Below are positions 59,548-64,000 of a DNA stretch of 64,000 nt, piece by piece. Under the pieces are notes generated by a model. That model was not told the origin of the DNA, made no database searches, and saw nothing but the letters and a program-made list of their open reading frames with translations. Position numbers and translations under genes: made by a program. Source of the DNA: an uncultured Alphaproteobacteria bacterium (GTDB taxonomy: Bacteria; Pseudomonadota; Alphaproteobacteria; HIMB59); the NCBI GenBank assembly GCA_902529795.1, contig CABZXY010000001.1:1-64000 (forward strand). Reading direction: 5' to 3'. Numbering within the stretch: the stretch's first letter is position 1; every line of letters begins with the position of its first letter.

Positions 59548-62099
59548 GATAAAATTTTAAGTAGCCGATTTTCAACCTTTTTAAGAATTTGTGTGTCTTT
59601 TATTTTTTTATTTTTTAAATCAGTAATTTGAAAAATATCAAAAACTTTTTCACCGTAGGTAGAAATTTTTGCAGATTGAACACTCATATTATGATCATGA
59701 AATATTTGAAGAATGTCCATCAACAAACCTTGACGATCACTGGACAAAATTTGAAAAGTAGTCGCCAACTTACTCATTTGATTATCAACCGTGATGCGAG
59801 GTTCAACCTCTACTTTAATTTTAGTTGGTAATAAGGGTTGATACATCTCTAACTCTTCTTGATTGAGTGAGGTAGTAATATTTTGTATTACTCTTTCTTG
59901 CTCATTCTTCTCAACAATGGCTTTTTGTATACTGCTAGTGACCCAAAAGACATCAATGATATCGTTATTATTTAGAGAGATAATTCGAGAACCTAAGATA
60001 TTGATTTGTGATGAGTGAAAACCAGCTACGATATCTTTTAAAACGCCAGAGCGATTAGGACATATAACGATGACGGCACCATGTTCCTTATTATTGTAAT
60101 TTAAAAATTTAACCGATAGCGCTTTTTTATTTTTTTGATAATCGTGATAAAAATTAAAAATATCTAAAATCATTTTTGAAGAAAAAGCCTCCCAATAAAG
60201 ATTAGGGAAATATCGTATTGATTTTTTGATAAATGCTTTCATTTCTTTGTCAGCTTGTTTTACAACCATTTTTTTCAGGGACTCTTGAACAGAGGAAGAA
60301 TAGTTTGCTGTATCAAGACCACGTTGTAAAAAATCTCGCGCATTAAATAACAAACTTCTTAAAAGACTTATTCGCCATTCATTGAGAATATTCGGACCTA
60401 CGGCCGCAATATCACAAAGAGTGAACAAAAAGAGAGAATTCACCTTTTCTTGGGTATTGGCAATAGCTGTAAAAGAAGCAATAACATCGGGGTCTTGAGG
60501 GTCATTTTTGAAAGCTATATCGCTCATCAGTAAATGATTTTCAATTAACCATAGGGATAATTTTTGATCTTCTTCACTTAAGGGTAGCCGTTTAAATATT
60601 TTCTGCGTTAATTCTTTTCCGTATATAGAATGGCGTTTTGGACCCTTCTTTCCGATATCATGAAAAAGTAAAGAAACATGTAAAGCTACTTTTTGACTAA
60701 GACGACTATAAATTTCCTTATAAAAAGACACCTTTTTTAATTCATGGAGGTGGTAGAGCGTGAGAAGTAAATGCTCATCAGTGGTGTAGTGATGATAAAT
60801 ATCAAACTGCACTTGGCCCCAAACTCGACCAAACTCAGGAAAGAGCTCATTGAGAACTTTTGTATCATTTAAATTACGAAGGACCTGAATGGGATTTTTT
60901 TTCGATGAGATAATTTCGACTATTGTTTCATACTGATCATGAGTCATTGACTTTTTGATTTGCTTTCTTTTTTCTTCAATCACTTTGAGAAAACGAGGAT
61001 GAACAAATAAATTATGCTTCAAAGAAGACTCGAAAACACCCAGCCAATTTTGAAGTAAATTTTTGGAATTATAATTTTGGATATGCACAAAACCTTTTTC
61101 AATAAAATATTTCTTATCTAAAGATTTTGTTTTTGCGGGTTTGCTTTTATGAATAGTTTTAATGATTAATTCTTCAGGAAGCTTTGAATAAAAAGTATTG
61201 AGCAAGGATTCTATTTTTGCAATATTCACAAAAAGATGTTTCATAAAACGCTCCACACCTTTTTCTTTCTGATTATTTCGATAGGATAATTTTTTGGAAA
61301 TTTTTAATTGATTTTCGATGCTTAAACTATCTCCTTTGCTATCATTGAATAGGTGTATAAACGCCCGCACAGTTAATAAAAATTTCCATGCACTTCTTAG
61401 TTCTTTAATTTCTTTAGAAGTAAAAATGTTAACTTGAATTAAATCTTCGAGCTTTAAAATATTAAACATAAATATAGATACCCATATAATTGTATGAATA
61501 TCTCGCAATCCACCGATACCTTCTTTTATTTGTGGCTCTAGGTTGCTTTTAATTCCTAAGTAATAATCATGACGTTCGACTAATTCGAGAAGTTTTTTTT
61601 CACTGAGTTTTAGTGAGTTTAATTTTCCAATTAAGATTTTGATTGATCGGACAAACTCCCCATAATAATCTTCATCTCCAATTAAATGGCGTGACTCAGC
61701 AAATTTCGTGACTGTTTTAATATCTTTTTTTGAGTCGATAATTGCTTGTTTTAAAGTTAGATAAGATATTCCAACTTCTAGCCCTAGGTCCCAAAGTGAA
61801 TTATTCAAAAGTGTTATAAAATCTCGAATATTTTTATTCGACTTTTGATAAAGAAATAATAAATCTACATCACTTTTGGGTGATAGGTCTTGTCTACCAT
61901 AGCCCCCAACTGCAATTAATGTGAAATCTGATACAGGAAACTGATTTTGAATTTCTTCAACTAGCTCTTTGACGACTTGATCAACCAGGAGCGTATGGTT
62001 TTTATTAAACTGGACGCCATCATTGTTAGTGATAAGCGTATCAAATAGCTTTTCTCTTGCAATTTGGTACTTTTTCTTAAGTTCTAGGGCCTTTTTCAT
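59544..62099 (-). CDS. glnD: [Protein-PII] uridylyltransferase / bifunctional GlnD
   Basis: Nucleotidyltransferase VGGYGRQDLSPKSDVDLLFL; HD domain LLFHDIGKKGPKRHSIYGKEL; two C-terminal ACT domains. Confidence 0.96.
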   Translation of the reverse strand: MKKALELKKKYQIAREKLFDTLITNNDGVQFNKNHTLLVDQVVKELVEEIQNQFPVSDFTLIAVGGYGRQDLSPKSDVDLLFLYQKSNKNIRDFITLLNNSLWDLGLEVGISYLTLKQAIIDSKKDIKTVTKFAESRHLIGDEDYYGEFVRSIKILIGKLNSLKLSEKKLLELVERHDYYLGIKSNLEPQIKEGIGGLRDIHTIIWVSIFMFNILKLEDLIQVNIFTSKEIKELRSAWKFLLTVRAFIHLFNDSKGDSLSIENQLKISKKLSYRNNQKEKGVERFMKHLFVNIAKIESLLNTFYSKLPEELIIKTIHKSKPAKTKSLDKKYFIEKGFVHIQNYNSKNLLQNWLGVFESSLKHNLFVHPRFLKVIEEKRKQIKKSMTHDQYETIVEIISSKKNPIQVLRNLNDTKVLNELFPEFGRVWGQVQFDIYHHYTTDEHLLLTLYHLHELKKVSFYKEIYSRLSQKVALHVSLLFHDIGKKGPKRHSIYGKELTQKIFKRLPLSEEDQKLSLWLIENHLLMSDIAFKNDPQDPDVIASFTAIANTQEKVNSLFLFTLCDIAAVGPNILNEWRISLLRSLLFNARDFLQRGLDTANYSSSVQESLKKMVVKQADKEMKAFIKKSIRYFPNLYWEAFSSKMILDIFNFYHDYQKNKKALSVKFLNYNNKEHGAVIVICPNRSGVLKDIVAGFHSSQINILGSRIISLNNNDIIDVFWVTSSIQKAIVEKNEQERVIQNITTSLNQEELEMYQPLLPTKIKVEVEPRITVDNQMSKLATTFQILSSDRQGLLMDILQIFHDHNMSVQSAKISTYGEKVFDIFQITDLKNKKIKDTQILKKVENRLLKILS

Positions 62100-62148
62100 T
62101 AATAAATATTTAACACTTATTATATCTAATAAAATTCAGAATCACATT

Positions 62149-63006
62149 ATGTCTACTATTACAGCTTCTGATATATTTAGTTTATTACGAAGAGGATTTA
62201 GAGATATTTATTTCTTAGTCTCTGGCTTTGATTATCATCACAAAGAGAAAAAAAAAATAATTTGCTATCCTCGACGTCCTTTTAACCCCTTATATATGAT
62301 GTCTAAAATACGATGGGGCTTACCTGTAAAGTTTACTTCTTCCCCTCAAGAAGCTGACCTTGAGATTTATTTTGATGATCATACTAATAGCCATTTTTCC
62401 AAAATTCCTTTTTCTAAAAACAGAAAAAGTATTAATAAAAACTGTAATAATATTAGCAAGTCTTACGTGGACGATGTATTTACAAAAGTCTTCGGCTATT
62501 CCTTAACAGTTAATCCTTTAGAAAATAATGGTCTCATACTTGAGAAATCAGAGGAAAACGCAAAACACGATGGAAAAATTATTCAATCACCTATTCTTTC
62601 AGATTTTTTAGATAAGAGTAAAGTTTATCAAAAAGTAATTAATAATATTTATAATGATTTTGCTATCGACTATCGAGTTGTCTGGATTAAAGATGATATT
62701 GCATTAACTTATGTTAAATATGCTCTGAAAATTAATAGATTTAAATCAAAAACAGTTTATTCAAAAGTAGTGCCAGTAAAAAAATTATTTTCTAATCAGG
62801 AAATCAATTTAATTAAAAAGTTTTGTAAAAATTTCAAATTAGATTTTGGAGAATTAGATATTTTGAGAGATCGACATACCAAAAAGATCTATATTGTAGA
62901 TGTCAATAAAACAGCTTGGGGGCCACCAGATAAGATTGTTTTAAAAGATGGAAAAAAAGCAATTCAATTAATCAACAAAAAATTTCAGGAAAGCTATTTA
63001 AATTAA
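62149..63006 (+). CDS. ATP-grasp-like protein of unknown function (internal ATG; listed ORF begins 62023)
   Basis: C-terminal LDFGELDILRDRHTKKIYIVDVNKTAWGPPDKI resembles the ATP-grasp metal-binding segment. Confidence 0.65.
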   Translation: MSTITASDIFSLLRRGFRDIYFLVSGFDYHHKEKKKIICYPRRPFNPLYMMSKIRWGLPVKFTSSPQEADLEIYFDDHTNSHFSKIPFSKNRKSINKNCNNISKSYVDDVFTKVFGYSLTVNPLENNGLILEKSEENAKHDGKIIQSPILSDFLDKSKVYQKVINNIYNDFAIDYRVVWIKDDIALTYVKYALKINRFKSKTVYSKVVPVKKLFSNQEINLIKKFCKNFKLDFGELDILRDRHTKKIYIVDVNKTAWGPPDKIVLKDGKKAIQLINKKFQESYLN

Positions 63007-63034
63007 AACCCCCCTTTTAGTAAAAAGAGGGGTT
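63007..63034 (-). terminator. Hairpin terminator between convergent genes
   Basis: AACCCCCCTTTT (63007-63018) / AAAAGAGGGGTT (63023-63034), one mismatch; T-rich on the minus strand after the stem. Confidence 0.65.
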
Positions 63035-63053
63035 CGTTCAGAGTAGTATGATT

Positions 63054-64000
63054 TTAATTATTAGATATTTGATAAACTGCCGTCGAGCCAGAAAGCTCAT
63101 ATGCTCCAATTAGTAATGGGCTATTATTTAAAGCTTTGTAGGCTGGCGGGGTTTTATCTGCAGGAATAAAGACAAGCGATTCAGGTGATATATCTCCTCC
63201 CGTCATCTTGGTGCCATCGCCAAAAAAGTTTCTACCGTTAAAGTATCCAACAAATTTTGGTTTAATAATGCCTGTAATGTCATACATCATTATTCCACCT
63301 TGTCTTTCTAGGCCAACAAATGCGAATGTTTTTCCATCGATTTCTCCTACTGTAATTGCTTCAGGTTCGGCTCCTTTGTCATCACTTCTATCATCAAAAG
63401 ATCCCGCATCCTCATTCCAGTTAAAAAAACCAGTGAAAGCAGTTCTTACTGCTATGTCATTTCCACTATCGTAAATAATCTTTCCTGAGTTGCCGTCCAT
63501 AATGGCAAAAGACCTTCCACCGTAGCCATAGATTTCTTCATAGAGACCATCACCGTTTGAGTCGCCCATCGTAGTGGTAGTTTTCAAACGCCCAAGATTT
63601 TCACTTTGTTGAAGTTCTTTTGCATAGGGAAACGCAGAAGGATCAAGAGCTAGATCTTTTACTCGAACCTCTTCAGAAAAACCATCGTAGTCTTTTGCAT
63701 CGCCCTCATTAGCCATTAAAATGTAATCATACATTTCACCATTAATTTCTTTGGTTACGACTACAATAGTATCAGGCTGATACATTCCTTTTACTGGCCA
63801 AGGCTGAATGTTTACTCTGTTATCTTTATTAGATGCATCGAGTGCAGACTGTGACCAGTCTTTGTATCCAAGACCGAAGTAATCAGTAACAATGCCATAT
63901 TCTAAGTTAATTTTTGCAATAACATTGTTTTCTTGAAGCGAAACATAAGCATGTTTGGAGTCCCCACTTACCGCGATATATTCCGGTTCCGCATCTTGTT
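63054..64000 (-). CDS. Choice-of-anchor I / esterase-like beta-propeller exported protein (5' part beyond window)
   Basis: YEEIYGYGGRSFAIMDGNSGKIIYDSGNDI; GAEPEAITVGEIDGKTFAFVGLERQGGIMMYDI; frame stays open to 64000 (QDAEPEYIAVSGDSKHAYVSLQENNVIAKINL). Confidence 0.85.
   Translation of the reverse strand, partial: QDAEPEYIAVSGDSKHAYVSLQENNVIAKINLEYGIVTDYFGLGYKDWSQSALDASNKDNRVNIQPWPVKGMYQPDTIVVVTKEINGEMYDYILMANEGDAKDYDGFSEEVRVKDLALDPSAFPYAKELQQSENLGRLKTTTTMGDSNGDGLYEEIYGYGGRSFAIMDGNSGKIIYDSGNDIAVRTAFTGFFNWNEDAGSFDDRSDDKGAEPEAITVGEIDGKTFAFVGLERQGGIMMYDITGIIKPKFVGYFNGRNFFGDGTKMTGGDISPESLVFIPADKTPPAYKALNNSPLLIGAYELSGSTAVYQISNN

Noticed and set aside
1-64000. tRNA/rRNA genes, CRISPR arrays, phage/transposon or defence systems
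   Set aside because: No array-like repeats, T-loop/cloverleaf candidates, transposase/integrase or defence-family motifs were seen; tRNAscan-SE/Infernal would be needed to exclude small RNAs formally.

Overview
AT-rich bacterial chromosome segment, most like a streamlined marine alphaproteobacterium (SAR11/HIMB59-like; inferred from gene content and order, not searched). It is densely packed with housekeeping genes and has no visible rRNA, tRNA, CRISPR array, phage or transposon. Main blocks: (1) parA-rsmG-mnmG-mnmE, an exported FG-GAP-like protein and rho on the left, and maf-aroE-coaE-dnaQ-Tim44-like-Smr on the right. This is the alphaproteobacterial origin neighbourhood, and the rho/maf gap is a candidate oriC. 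(2) hslVU and hisBHAF. (3) rph-rdgB / hrcA-grpE-dnaK-dnaJ, with a good sigma32-type promoter in front of dnaK. (4) Transporters, a TPR protein, a GC-rich leader upstream of an FMN hydroxyacid oxidase, and a metB/cysK-like pair. (5) A tungstate-type ABC importer (tupABC) behind two phased identical palindromes, flanked by cytochrome genes. (6) dapB, nth, pyruvate carboxylase and ispH. (7) A proteorhodopsin photosystem (blh-crtY-crtB-crtI-PR, with divergent micro-ORF + prenyl synthase). The rhodopsin has Gln at the tuning position, and a strong intrinsic terminator separates it from the carotenoid genes. (8) metY, msrA, tsaB, nfuA, trpS, glnD and an edge-truncated choice-of-anchor-I protein. I did not find an unmistakably new multi-gene system. 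The best leads are the oriC candidate, the PR/crt regulatory architecture, the tup operators, the structured leaders and several conserved-looking unknown proteins.
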